64,000 nucleotides of DNA from Ligula intestinalis (GCA_036362985.1 JAYGXS010000010.1:7748245-7812244); one strand, 5' to 3'; shown: positions 45,470 through 56,170, counted from the stretch's first letter. Made by a program: numbers and translations. The notes: generated by a model from the letters alone, not told the origin.

Positions 45470-45710
45470 GTTGATCTTTAATTCGGCTGCCCAACTTTAG
45501 AGCTTAGAGCAAGTACTGTGTTTTAAGGAAATTCCCGGACTAACCTATGATGACCCACATCCTGAAATGTCACGGCTGGCTAGTTTGCAAAATAGACACA
45601 GAGCTGGCATCTTCGGATTTTGTACTCGAAGAATGAATATTTATTTCTCCAGACCATGGACTCCTGTGGAATGTGCATCAATCAGCATATTGACTTAGAT
45701 GCCGTATATA
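45470..45710 (-). repeat. R1 dispersed repeat copy, shortened
   Basis: Contains 'cacggctggctagtttgcaa' and ends 'attgacttagatgccgtata'. A middle part seen in the copy at 43590-44010 is missing. Confidence 0.5.
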
Positions 45711-46289
45711 AATTTTACAAAGAAAAGTAGTGGAAAAGAAAGCAGATTGACGCAGGGTGCGGTAAACTGTAGCCAAGAATTAGCCTATGTTCCGCACTGT
45801 GTCTTCTTTCTAGTTGCATATTAGGCGTAGTCAACTTTGAGGCCACCAAATTGCTGCAAACGAAGATATATGTAACAAAATGGCGTAGAGAAATTGAAAC
45901 CTCGTTATTCACGCTAGTAAGCTTTAAGAGTACAACTGCATCGTATGTAGTCACATGTGACCATTTATTTCAGTACTTTGTAGAGATCTGACTATTTGCC
46001 TATTTATTAATCATATATAAGTATATCGATGATGGCAAAACACATGAGGCACTAATGAGGAACAAAAACGAAACCAGCATACAGTAAAAGGTTGATAGGC
46101 ATTTATCAGCAAATTTGTGAGAGTAAGGGGGTTTGCGGGATTGAGGGCGAAAAAACCGTACGTCATGTGAAACCGCCATCACGCTAGGGCGAGCTTTTGA
46201 GGGTTTGAGAGAACCCAGGTTGACGAAGAAATTACAGATTTTAAAAGATCCCACCTCCCAATAATTTAATTGCACGACTACTTACAGAA

Positions 46290-46824
46290 GCATCCGTCAG
46301 GGAGGCGATAGAATTTGAACCAGTTGCTTGTATAATCCGAACCAGAATTAACTGCCACAACCATTTCAGATTTTTCCAAAACCAATTCAATTCTTAGCAG
46401 CTACTTACATGCTTCTTTTTGCCGCACCACTCCTGTGTAGCATGTCATATGTGTTTTCTAAATCAACTCACGTCAGTCCCGAATGACGTTGATCAATTGT
46501 CACCAAATACCTTAACATACGTATAGCAATCACATTTGTATTAAAAACGATTATAGTTTACTTTGATTTTCAGATTTGAAGCTAGGACCACTAGCAAGTG
46601 ATAGCCCCCGCCCCAAAAAGAATGATCAGTGCCTAATTCCAAATCCAAATGTACATTTCAAACACTAAACACTTCCAATGAATGTAAAAAAATAAAGATG
46701 GGATGCAACCCACCATTTAACTATAAAAACTACATCAAACCAAAGCGTAAAAAAGAAAGGCATTTTCAAATGCCAGTAAGGGTCCCTATAATGATGAATC
46801 AGATGAAAGGCGGAAACTTCTCAC
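46290..46824 (-). repeat. Duplicated 3' flank of the secreted-protein gene
   Basis: Counterpart of 38570-39204, on the 3' side of the broken third gene copy. Confidence 0.5.
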
Positions 46825-47480
46825 TACCATTGACATTGGTCTACTCTGCCTTGAAGAATTGCCAGTTGAAGAAGCATGCCTATGTTCGCCACCGCCCATT
46901 ATCTCCAGCCATTAAATTCTGCTTTGGAAATAAAACGCTTAATTTCGTAGATGATTGAAGTAAAATTTTGAATTCTGAGTTCAGCAAGCTGCAGGATGTG
47001 TGCTGAAGGATACCTACTTTCCAACAACTTTTCCTCCAACCTATCGTTGATAACCCCTTCGAAATGGCCATCTTAATCTGATCTACCATAGTGGTTATTG
47101 CGCCAATCGTATTCATGCCTTCTGTCCTGAAATATGAAAGAAAGAGAAAGAGAAAATTGAGTGGGCAATATCGATCCAAGTGTGATTAAACTCATGGCGT
47201 GAAGCGGGCTTTTGTAACTTAGTGGTAGAGCATTAGCCCCCGGCAAAGGCTTTCTCTGATGCGCGGGTTAAAATCCCGCCAAACGCCTAGAGTTTTTTCA
47301 CACTTGGGTCAACTCAAAGTACGTAAGAAGTGAGAACGAACGTAATAAGATGAAAGTCCATTGAAGTAGGCTTGTTCGGTAAATACCAAGTTACCCACAC
47401 ATGGTCAACCCACGTCCAATGAAAAAAAATATCGGCACGTGCAGTATGAATGGTTTACCAAACTTGCACATAATTTGATT
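46825..47480 (-). pseudogene. Broken third copy of the secreted-protein gene
   Basis: Exon 3 relic is at about 47129-46825 with the acceptor TTCAG kept at 47130. Across shifting frames one reads LEEKLLES, PSAHILQLAE, RIQNFTSII and KRFISKAEFNGW, all matching gene 2. The exon 2 end is at about 47480-47410 ('cggcacgtgcagtatgaatgg' matches 39630-39655). Exon 1 and the promoter are not found. At least two frameshifts and lost exons make it a pseudogene, closer to gene 2 than to gene 1. Confidence 0.75.
47208..47286 (+). tRNA. tRNA-like sequence, copy 3 (in pseudogene intron)
   Basis: Same 79-nt unit as 25908-25830 and 26108-26186. The B box is damaged (GGTTAAAATCC), the T stem is CGGG/CCCG and the anticodon stem has a mismatch. 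Flanks 'ctcatggcgtgaagcg' and 'cacacttgggtcaactcaaa' are shared with the other copies, so the mobile unit is longer than the tRNA-like part. Confidence 0.5.
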
Positions 47481-48009
47481 GTGAAACACTGCATTAACGC
47501 TGAGTAATTGCAGTGGTGGTAGTCGAGTGAAATTTTTGGGAATATGAGGGGAAAACTTTGGCGGAAACAACCGTCAAAACATGCAACCATACGCCCATGC
47601 CGGCGAATATGCTTGCTACTCAAAACCTGGGTGTGATTCACCTTCGTGCGTTGTACACGCTAGACGTTGACACTGGATCACGCTAACTGTAGGAAAAAGT
47701 GACATCATTAGACCGGTTGAATTCGATGAACCACTAGTTATGGCATAGGGAATGTAAATTAATGCCAAACATTCACATTTCCGTTTTCTTATAAAACTAA
47801 CCACCTTCCCGAAGAACTCACTCCCTGTTATGTCAACTGAGGATAGTCGAACCAATAACGACTGGAATAAACTGGAGTGCAAGATAGTGTATGGTGGGAC
47901 CTGACCAACAATTTGGAGTTCGAAATATCCAAAGCCATTTTACTGTGCCATTTTTGACAGAGTTCGCTTTGAATCAGTTTATTTCCAGTCGGTTTTTCTT
48001 TATATTTGA

Positions 48010-48400
48010 CTCTAACCTAAAGCCTGTACTGTACCCTGTGACGGCCACAGGTGGTTTGACCGCATTGAGTTAGCAAACCCCTTTAACATCTACTTCTTGA
48101 CACCGGCCTCTACGACGAAACTTCTAGTTTTACTGACCTTTGGTGTCTCTTATTGGTGTCCCGTTTGCCTACATCTTGCCAGGACTACCCGATGCTGACC
48201 TAAATACTGTGGTTTCTCGACTGGCTCGTTTGCTCACGAAGTTCACATCTTCGGAGATTGACCTGTAAAAAATCATTCCCTGCTTCAAACGATGCAGGCT
48301 TGTGAAACGTGTGTGAGTCAGCAGTTTGACTAAAGTGCCGTGTATGAAGATCTCAAAGAATTCTAGTGAAGACGAAAGTTCAGTCGGAAACATGAACATA
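48010..48400 (-). repeat. R1 dispersed repeat copy
   Basis: Contains 'gacaccggcct', 'ccgatgctgacctaaatact' and 'gactaaagtgccgtgtatga'. Sequence beyond it to about 48460 is repeated at 51410-51580. Confidence 0.55.
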
Positions 48401-48639
48401 GGCGAAACACTTGTGTGTGGTTTTGGCTATTACCTATTCGGGAGTACGGTATAACAACTTTACCATATAGAATTCATACAACTCCAAGTACTACTTGATT
48501 TATGCGGTGTATTATGGATGAACGCCTGACAATCGTAAAAAAGCCCATAATTTGACATTTTTCAAAAGCCGAAGTATGTCCTTACTTTAAGTTTCTAATT
48601 TAAAGAAGGCATATTTTGCTAAAAACCGAGTACGAGAAA

Positions 48640-49085
48640 TAGTTTTTCCGTATAAACTGGAACAAATGCACCCCAATAGACTTTAATTTGAAAAAGAAAT
48701 TCTTTGGGACAAAAGGTTACGTCAATAAGTGAATTTTCGAGCTTGGTGTCCCATCTCGTCTTCGGACTAACAGAAAAAATACAATTAACAACTAAAATCT
48801 GAAAACTGCCGAAAAAACACTAGATATATTAGGTGAAACGTGATTGGTAGGTGTGGCCTCAGTTAGTCTCTATCGTGCGGCCTCTGTCTTTTTCATCGTT
48901 CTTTGACGTGCTTGTAAATAACATCCAAGACGATGTGCCGGTTGATGCATGAATCATTTGAGTGCATGGCCTTGAGAAATTATCGGTCATTTTGGAGGTG
49001 CAAATTCTGACGATGCGCGTTCTATCGCACAGTGTTCTGACGAACAAACATACCGAATACATGAAACAGAAACATCGCATATATT
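48640..49085 (-). mobile_element. Penelope-like element tail and C-terminal remnant
   Basis: Aligns with 32600-32960: 'aaattctttgggac', 'gatgtgccggttgatgcatga' and the following block, in the same order and orientation. Only the tail and endonuclease end remain. Confidence 0.5.
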
Positions 49086-49440
49086 TTTAAAACGGGTTTC
49101 TTCAACAGTATGCCTTTTTATCATTGATTTTGACTGCCCTTACAAATTTGAATATATTTTGTGGAATACATGCATGAAAAACCTATTTGTCGTACTTGTC
49201 CGATAGCAAATTATTACTCCTTTGAATATTTTACTGAAAGAAAGGGAAGCCTTCGGTTTAAAAAAGCTGCTCGTTTGCGGAATAATTGTGTAACCTTGTG
49301 ACCGCAAAACTTGTATTCAAGTTTAACAGTAGCCGCCGAAGACCATGCAACGCTAATTATGAAATTTGCTTGGACACTTTGGCATATATTTGAAAACACT
49401 GTTGTGATTCATCCAGTTTACTGAATTCTGCAAAAGCTTT
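49085..49440. other. No gene recognised
   Basis: A 61-codon minus frame (49399-49214) has no motif. Confidence 0.4.
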
Positions 49441-49448
49441 TTACTTAG

Positions 49449-49915
49449 TTAAATCATCATTTTAGTAAGGTTTTTAATAGAAATAACCATAAGTTTGGGT
49501 AAATTTGGAGTAGGCTCATATAGAAAAATTTTCCTATGCAATTACGAAAAAGCGAACCAAACCGCACGTTTAAGTTGATAACACTAAGAAGGAACTCCAA
49601 AATAAATAAGATAGGTACAGAAGATATCCNNNNNNNNNNNNNNNNNNNNNNNNNNNNNNNNNNNNNNNNNNNNNNNNNNNNNNNNNNNNNNNNNNNNNNN
49701 NNNNNNNNNNNNNNNNNNNNNNNNNNNNNAGTTAAATCGTCATTAAAATTAGGTTTTCTAAGAGGAATGACCATTAGTTTTGGAGGAATTGGGAGTAATC
49801 TCATATAGAAGGAATTTTCCATGCTATTACGAAAGAGCGAACCAAAGCGCACGTTAAAGCTGATAACATTAAGAAGGAACTCCAAAATAAATAAAAAAGG
49901 TATGAAAGATATCCC
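49449..49915. repeat. Tandem repeat of about 281 bp around an assembly gap
   Basis: Unit 1 starts at 49449 ('agttaaatcatc') and unit 2 at 49730 ('agttaaatcgtc'). Both contain 'gaaggaactccaaaataaat', and at least 180 bases align without long indels. The period depends on the gap length (100 N placeholder), so it is approximate. A minus frame stays open across both units (50005-49457) and repeats a hydrophobic segment with FILEFLLNVI and NVRFGSLFRN. This suggests a collapsed satellite array or a coding tandem repeat. Confidence 0.6.
49630..49729. other. Assembly gap (100 N)
   Basis: Placed inside the tandem repeat, as expected where an assembler could not resolve an array. Confidence 0.99.
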
Positions 49916-49919
49916 TTCC

Positions 49920-51290
49920 AGAACGGAAAAGTTTATACAAAATTGTTCAGATTTAAGTGAAACCAAGTTAAAGCAACCAAATTTGTTAGCAGTAACATTG
50001 AACATATGTGTTTAGGAAATTATGTTAAGTTATCTGGTGAAGTTTCTGTGTAAAAAATGCATTTACAGAAGATATTTTGTTTGAATGCAGCAATGAACCT
50101 CAACTGTCCTATAATAAAAACCAAATGTCTAACATGTTTTCGTAGATTTAACACAAATTATGCCTTATTAATTGTAAGTCATAAAGAAAAATAGTTTTTG
50201 TATACTTAACAATCCCCTTTTTCGTTATTTAGAAACGGAATAGACGAAAGAATAATAAGTACTTCAAAAATGGCAATGTATGTTGCCAGTTTTTTTTATT
50301 TGCCAGTACATATCTGAAAGTGGAATTAATCTACTCATGCGGAAGGTAAATCATTATAAAGAGTGAAGAAAGTTTTTTATTTTCAGCCAAAATGAATCGT
50401 GTATCTTCAGAAAACCTAAAAATATTCTCAAAATTCTCAAATTTTATTGTGATATTACGTTCAAGAAATTTAATATACACAGAAGTTCGTCAGCCGAATT
50501 TTGAATCAAAGCAATTTCTAAGAGGTAACCTTTTATGAAAAAATATTTTTTGATCTTGGGAATAGTAGTTGCAGAGTTAAACTGCTAGCATTATTTACTC
50601 TCAACAACGTGGTTTGCAGTTTCGAGGCATTTCTACAAAGAAGCAAAACGGTCATCATTCTAAGAACTAATATCCAAAAACACTTTCTTTCGGTAAATAC
50701 TCTTTATATATACCTTCTTTTTAAGGCGTTGGTGTGGTCGTCGAACAGATGCGCAAGTTATGAATTGGTCTGTGAAGATAGTTAAAACAAGAAATTTGAT
50801 GACACCCTTTTTTCGATGACATTCAGTAAAAACGTAACCGGTAAGAACAGACTTTACAGAATATTTTGACTAAAGAAAAATGAGGTTCTGATATAGAAAG
50901 TGGTTGCTTCAAGTTTTCAACTTAATACAATATCTTAATTTATTGTTCGAATTTAGAGCTCTTTTTAAGACTCTAGAACCACGGCATTATCGAGAAAATT
51001 TCATATTCCTTTACGAACACTTGGTAATTTCTATACTTAATTTACGAACTTAATAGGCCTTTTGCCGTTCCTAATTATTTGTATGTTTTCCTAAATGCAT
51101 TTACACTGGTATTGGAGTAATGATCAAACTTATACAAGTTGAGGAAAATTACGTGGTCAACGGCGACCACTGTACATACTGCGCACTGTGTAAATCCTGT
51201 TTAAGGAAAAGTACGTTTTCGCCTACAGTTTAAGGAAGAAATCACATCATAGTCATAAAACATTAAAATGGACATGGAACACATTTTATT
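49920..51290. other. No gene recognised
   Basis: Very AT-rich, with no frame above 60 codons, RNA or transposon motif seen. Confidence 0.5.
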
Positions 51291-51409
51291 CAGGATGGGC
51301 AGTATAAGTAAATTTGCATTTATGATGTTTTATGAATAACCATCTCACAATCGTAAAAAATTGTCATCATTATCTAATTTTTTAAAACCAAAAACTACCT
51401 TTTCCGTGT

Positions 51410-51580
51410 ATGAGTCAGCACTTTGACTAAAAAATCCGTGTATGAAATTCCCAAGGAATTACAGTGAAAGCGAAAACTAGGCCGAAACCCTATTTGCTGC
51501 ATCACGCAGCAGGAAAAACATAGGCGACACACGTGACTGGGGTTTTGGCTAATACCTAAGCGGGAGTACGGAATAACATA
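51410..51580. repeat. Repeat shared with 48315-48460
   Basis: 'gagtcagcactttgactaaa', 'gtgtatgaa', 'acataggcgaca' and 'cgggagtacggaataaca' all have counterparts at 48315-48460. It carries one end of R1 only. Confidence 0.5.
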
Positions 51581-52109
51581 TTTACCAAAGAGTAATCACT
51601 TGCGTGGTTACTCCACAAATGTTGACTGGTCTCGACCGAAATGTTAATAGGTATATCGGTTCTGATTCTTAATAGTAATGTGCCAACAACCAACCTGCAA
51701 GTCATACACTTAACAATTTATAGAATCATTTAGCTGATAGTTATATATGTATCTTTATTTGAGTAAGGAGATGTGTGCTGTCAGGAGCACCCGTTAGGGG
51801 GACAACAGAATGGGAACCTATCAAACATACTATCGGCACGCCTCAGGTCCAACTGAGTAGAAACACAAAAGAGCTTATAATGAGTATCATCGGTATGGTG
51901 GCGATGTAGGCTTGCAGCCTTAACCGACAGTATAACGAACACAGAAAAATCCGCCACGATCGTTAAGATTGTGCCATGGGTCCACAACAGAGAAAAAGAT
52001 AAATGACCTTTAATGAAGAACGGATTTCGGAATATCGTCCTACTTTCATAGCTTATGTCTATTGAGATGATTTGAAATAAGTTAAACTCGATAGCTGGGA
52101 CAATATGTT

Positions 52110-52566
52110 TATTCGCCTGACGTTTCGATATCCATCGCGGATTCGTCATCAGAGACATGAGTAGCAGAAAGGTTAAGTATGCACAGACGTTTGCAGAATT
52201 TATAGAACACGGTCATTACTGCAAGCATACAGCGACAATTAACGTTAATTGCCTTCTTGTGCGTGGACTGCTTGTTGGACGGCACGCGGGCTCTGACCTG
52301 TTTAACGTTCGTCACGGGCGGTGAGCTCGGGCATGATGACTGCTGCGCCGTCTGGCTCCCCGGTGTTGGCGTACGATGAGGCGGTGGCCTGCCCGTTCCT
52401 CAAGTGACGGCTTGCTTTGGCCAAATTGAATCTCAGGATTGAATATGGATTGGGCAAATCGTTGCAATTGTTGATGAATTGGGGGCCAGTGAACCATGAC
52501 TCAAGTAGTGCTCGGCTCACCCGATTGTCACCGCTTGCGAGAATTTCGGCCTCATCAAATTTGAAG
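52110..52566 (-). mobile_element. PLE terminal segment and endonuclease end, inverted
   Basis: Minus frame 52664-52302 reads VHFKFDEAEILASGDNRVSR then ALLESWFTGPQFINN and the family tail. At about 52566 it meets a plus-strand PLE body, so the two are head to head. The tail ends at a well-kept hammerhead motif. Confidence 0.75.
52116..52155 (-). ncRNA. Hammerhead ribozyme-like motif, best preserved
   Basis: Minus strand: CTCTGATGA, stem II CGAATCC-GCGAT-GGATATCG with one bulged A, then GAAACGTCAGG. Both core boxes (CTGATGA and GAAA) are perfect and the CGTC before AGG gives the expected minimal stem III and cleavage triplet GTC. Stem I appears weak in the monomer, which fits the dimeric hammerheads described for PLEs (established knowledge). 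Confidence 0.65.
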
Positions 52567-52790
52567 TGCACCGACCCCAAGTTTGGCGTTCGGTCCCGTA
52601 TGTCAAAAACGTATCGGAAGCAGTCGGCCACCTTCTCGCACCACTTGGAGTTGGAGTCGCACACAGGCCGGAGGCAACCATAAGGTGTCAGGTAATTAAG
52701 TTAAAAGACCCACTGCCATGGCAAGAAACATCTAGGGTTGTCTACAGGATCTGGTGCAGTTGCGGTCAAAACAACTATGTCTGATTGGCT
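52566..52790 (+). mobile_element. PLE body fragment, truncated inside GIY-YIG
   Basis: Frame 52566-52784 reads WRSVPYVKNVSEAVGHLLAP, GVGVAHRPEATIRC and VVYRIWCSCGQNNYV, then stops in the middle of the endonuclease. Same family as 12800-14870. Confidence 0.75.
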
Positions 52791-53029
52791 GAAGATTGGA
52801 CAGGCTTGACTAGTCCTGCGTGCAAACATACATTGTTTCACGGACTCAAGGGCCTCTGAGCATAGCGCTTGCGATCACTTGGCAGCATCTATTGCAAACT
52901 TCTTCCCACACAGTAATGGTTGTGCTTACCAGCAATGTCTTACCTGACTTATGATTTGAGGAACCTTCTTCGCGTCGACAGTCAAACCTGCAACACTATT
53001 ACATTTCTTATTGTTACACATTTCCTTAT

Positions 53030-53800
53030 ACCAGCTTGCGTGAATGGGGCCACTGCCCAACTTTACAAGCTGCCCAAGTTCACCTAGCGGAGCGAGGTAA
53101 GCGTGAGAATAAGTTTCGAAAAATACAGGCGAGGAGCCAAACGAAGAAAACCAATGGGACAGCCAGAACCGACACGCTGGCGAGCAATACCTTATATTGC
53201 TGGTGTATCCAAAGACTTCGATTGACTGGTCGGCAAATTTGGGATTGGCGCTGCTCACAGGCCGGAAGCAACAATCCGCAGACAACATATGCGGCCTAAG
53301 GACTCAGTACCGTTAACCAAAAGTCCAGTGTCATTTACCGCATCGACTGCCTTTGTGGTCAAACCAATTATGTTGGTGAAACCGGCAAACAAGTTATCAC
53401 GAGAATACGCCAGCACGAACTCGCCGGGGATGGAATGACAAGCTTTATTTGGTAGCCGCTCACGCATCCATGCCAGGGCATGGCTTCAATGTCGAAAACG
53501 TGCGAATACTGGGTCAGTCGACGACCGAATCTCACGCATCTTGCAGGAGGCATGGCAATCGCACGCGGACTCTATCAATAGGCAAATTGCTCTCACAGAT
53601 GCCTATCTCGCGTTGCGTGAGCAATGTCAGGGCTCAAGGTCACTCTCGACAGGGCGAACAATGGGAACTCAAGGTCACCCACGGCAGAGCTGACTTAATC
53701 ACGCAGCGAGCTGTTCGTTTTCATTCCTTGACAATGGCCTCGAGTGAGAGTCCGAAACGTCGTCTCAGAGGGCATCTTCCCGCCTTCTATTCAAGTACCT
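53030..53800 (+). mobile_element. Penelope-like element C-terminal part, another family
   Basis: The linker is read in pieces (LIAGVSKTSIDWSANLG, LTGRKQQSA, MRPKDSVP). The endonuclease starts VIYRIDCLCGQTNYVGETGK (53330-53390), continues RIRQHELAG and, after a shift, VAAHASMPGHGFNVENVRIL (frame 53449-53802). It ends in a hammerhead-like block. Confidence 0.75.
53738..53772 (+). ncRNA. Hammerhead-like motif (degenerate)
   Basis: GCCTCGAGTGAGAGTCC, GAAACGTC, then GTCTCAGAGG. The GAAA box and GTC are present, the CTGATGA core is degraded to a GAGTGAG-like run. Confidence 0.35.
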
Positions 53801-54294
53801 AGGCCTCGTATATTTTTGACCATTCACGTCTCGATGTCTACCTCGAGCACTTCATCCGGTCTTGCCTTTTGATACATGGCATTTATACCGGCGGTACCAC
53901 AAATCGACAGACGCTTGATACCGTCTAAATGTCTAAGTAAGATCATTCCTCCTGTCTAGTCATTTGATGGAAACGCGAATGGACAGGCGTGGACACAATC
54001 AGGCCTTGAGCATAACTTGATGACTAGGATGAATGAGAGGTGTGGCATGCAATTACTTAAGTTTACGCCTCACGTACAGCTGTCAAATGCGCCTTTAATC
54101 AATTTCAGCAAAGAGGCCTCGTGCAGGCAAAATAACGCCAACCAAACCCTCCAATCAGCCAGTAGAATATAACTGTCAAATAAAATTTCCCCAACTTTTA
54201 ACTGGGAGAATGGGTGAAAGTCAAACTGAAGCATTAGGCGTATGGTAGAAGCGATTATGCCAGTTCCATGAAGCAGTTCATAAGTAGAAGATGC

Positions 54295-54425
54295 AATCAG
54301 TAGAACAATAATTTTATTTTACTCATGCTTTGGATTCAGTTTAAAACCCTTAATCATAGGTAACCGTAGAATAGTGTGAGGCATGCATAGGTTGTGTGGT
54401 GTTTATAGTTCACAGTGGCCATCCG
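54295..54425 (-). mobile_element. PLE terminal segment, inverted relative to following body
   Basis: Minus strand carries 'acggttacctatgattaagg', equivalent to 24385-24400 on plus, then a decayed hairpin. It is followed directly by a plus-strand PLE tail. Confidence 0.55.
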
Positions 54426-54965
54426 CGCTCCCACCAGTCACTCGGCGGGACCCGGCCATTGATCCAAGTTTAAAGAGACCAAACGTTTTGCAACAGCCTC
54501 GAGCTGCTTGGGTCATGGCGCTCCAGCCCACAGTCAGTCAGCAAGCGCAACGAATTGCCGATCCCATAATCCGTACTAAGGCATTTTCTGAGCAGGATAA
54601 TCAGTCACATGGGAAGTGCTGGGCCCAGCAACAAATCCGACGACAGTGAACCTACTTTTGCGCCATTATCAAGCCCACATTCAACACGAATGAAGAACCT
54701 GCGGCCATCAATGCCTCGGAAGGGGCCGGCCAAGCGACCACCACACCAATAACGAACCCAAGCGGTGGTTTCAGGAGCTGAGAATTAGAGTTCGCATGTG
54801 GTTTTGTTACCACTTCGAACTATCACGACTGCATAATCTGTGCATATTTCAACCTGGTCTGTACATGTATCATCCTATTCTACGGTTGCCCCTGATGAAG
54901 TGTTCTCAACGAAATCCAAAACGCCATTCTGATAAAATTCTTGTTCCAGCGATCCCATCTTCCAC
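54426..54965 (+). mobile_element. Penelope-like element 3' portion
   Basis: Follows the family tail from 14340 onward: 'gcgggacccggccat', 'cccacagtcagtcagcaagc', 'agtcacatgggaag', 'gcccacattcaac'. The frame 54383-54649 mixes the inverted junction and the tail and is not a gene. Confidence 0.6.
54893..54930 (+). ncRNA. Hammerhead-like motif
   Basis: CCTGATGAAGTGTTCTCAAC, GAAATCC, then AAAACGCC. CTGATGA is intact here, whereas stem II and the GAAA box are mutated; it complements the copies where stem II is kept but the first box is lost. Confidence 0.4.
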
Positions 54966-55147
54966 TTCTGAACTACATGTACGGGTTGCTATGCAGTCAT
55001 TTGAAACATTAGGAGCAAGAAATCCGACTCTTCGTTGGATAGCCGCTTAACTTCCTTGGCAGTAACACTGCATGTTAACCAATAAGCTAAGCGAGAGGCA
55101 CAAAATTGAGAAACCAAGACACAACGACAGGATCATGTCCTGTACCC

Positions 55148-55690
55148 AGATACTTACTTGTACTTGTTACGGCTGTGACCATGATTGATCCAGTCAGCCT
55201 CAGTTATGTCCCGTAGGGTGCTTCGCCATGCACGATGATCCGTGGCCGCAGACCTGAACAGTTCGACCCATTCTCTTCGCCAGTGCCGGAGACCGAATAC
55301 CGGAGGTCCAAGAACCACTTCCATGTGGTGACGGACTGAGTCGACCCAGGTTTTGAATTGATCCCCTTTACAAGGTTTCCAATAAGACAACTGTTTCAAG
55401 TCGAGGACAGTAGCACAGAGCTCTTGAGGTTGGCGACGGAGAACGTGTCCAAACCACCACGTCAGCCATCTTTCCTGAATGCCCTGAGATATCCTTATGA
55501 TTTTGTCACAGCGAGCGCAGACTGTCTCATTTGAGACGAAGACTGTGTTATTCACTCGTAAGATGCTTCGCAGGCAGTACTGTTCAAAGACTTCAAGGTG
55601 CTGTTCATCTTTTACGCGCATAGCCCAGCATTCGCATCTGCATGGGAGAAAGGACCGCATTGATGCACGCTACACGTACAGTTGACAAGT
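55148..55690 (-). mobile_element. RTE-like LINE, 3' end only
   Basis: Minus strand ends with 'gtaacaagtacaagtaagta' (55172-55150), the same short-repeat tail as the other RTE-like copies. It is strongly 5' truncated and begins in the C-terminal RT region. Confidence 0.8.
55154..55660 (-). CDS. RTE-like LINE RT C-terminus (168 aa)
   Basis: An uninterrupted frame: CRCECWAMRVKDEQHLEVFE, CLRSILRVNN, WLTWWFGHVLRRQPQEL, TWVDSVRHHMEVV and EADWINHGHSRNKYK up to the tail. It matches 28870-29355 and 58610-59050. Having no stop, it is younger than its neighbour. Confidence 0.75.
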   Translation of the reverse strand: MRSFLPCRCECWAMRVKDEQHLEVFEQYCLRSILRVNNTVFVSNETVCARCDKIIRISQGIQERWLTWWFGHVLRRQPQELCATVLDLKQLSYWKPCKGDQFKTWVDSVRHHMEVVLGPPVFGLRHWRREWVELFRSAATDHRAWRSTLRDITEADWINHGHSRNKYK

Positions 55691-56170
55691 TACCTGTTAG
55701 CCTAGCTGCTGGCTAACCAGCGCGTCCACGGGTGGCAGATTGTGGAGCGGCCTTCAATGAGGGTTTACTGTGAAATGAGCGGTCTCTCGGGTCTGACGAA
55801 TAAGCAGTCGCGGACGCAGCAGCGGCAGTGCGACCAGGACGCAGCGGGCTGAGTCCTCCCAAGCCAAAAGCCTAAAGTGTCGCAAAGCCTGACGATGGCA
55901 CTGTGACATGGCTACCGTGAACCGCCATTAAGTAAGCTCACATGCCACCACTGCCTTGTGGATAGGCTATTGAACCAATGGGCTAGAGCGGCTGTTGGGG
56001 ATCCGCCTGCATTCAAGATTCCCAAGAGACCTCTTGATGTCTACTTACTCTACTTCGACCAATGCTATGGCGTTCGCGGGAAACGATGCGCTCCGCAACC
56101 TTTGTCCGGTGATGTGGGCGAATAATATGCAAGCTGGACAGCTCAACAGAAAACGGACTCTTGGTATTGG

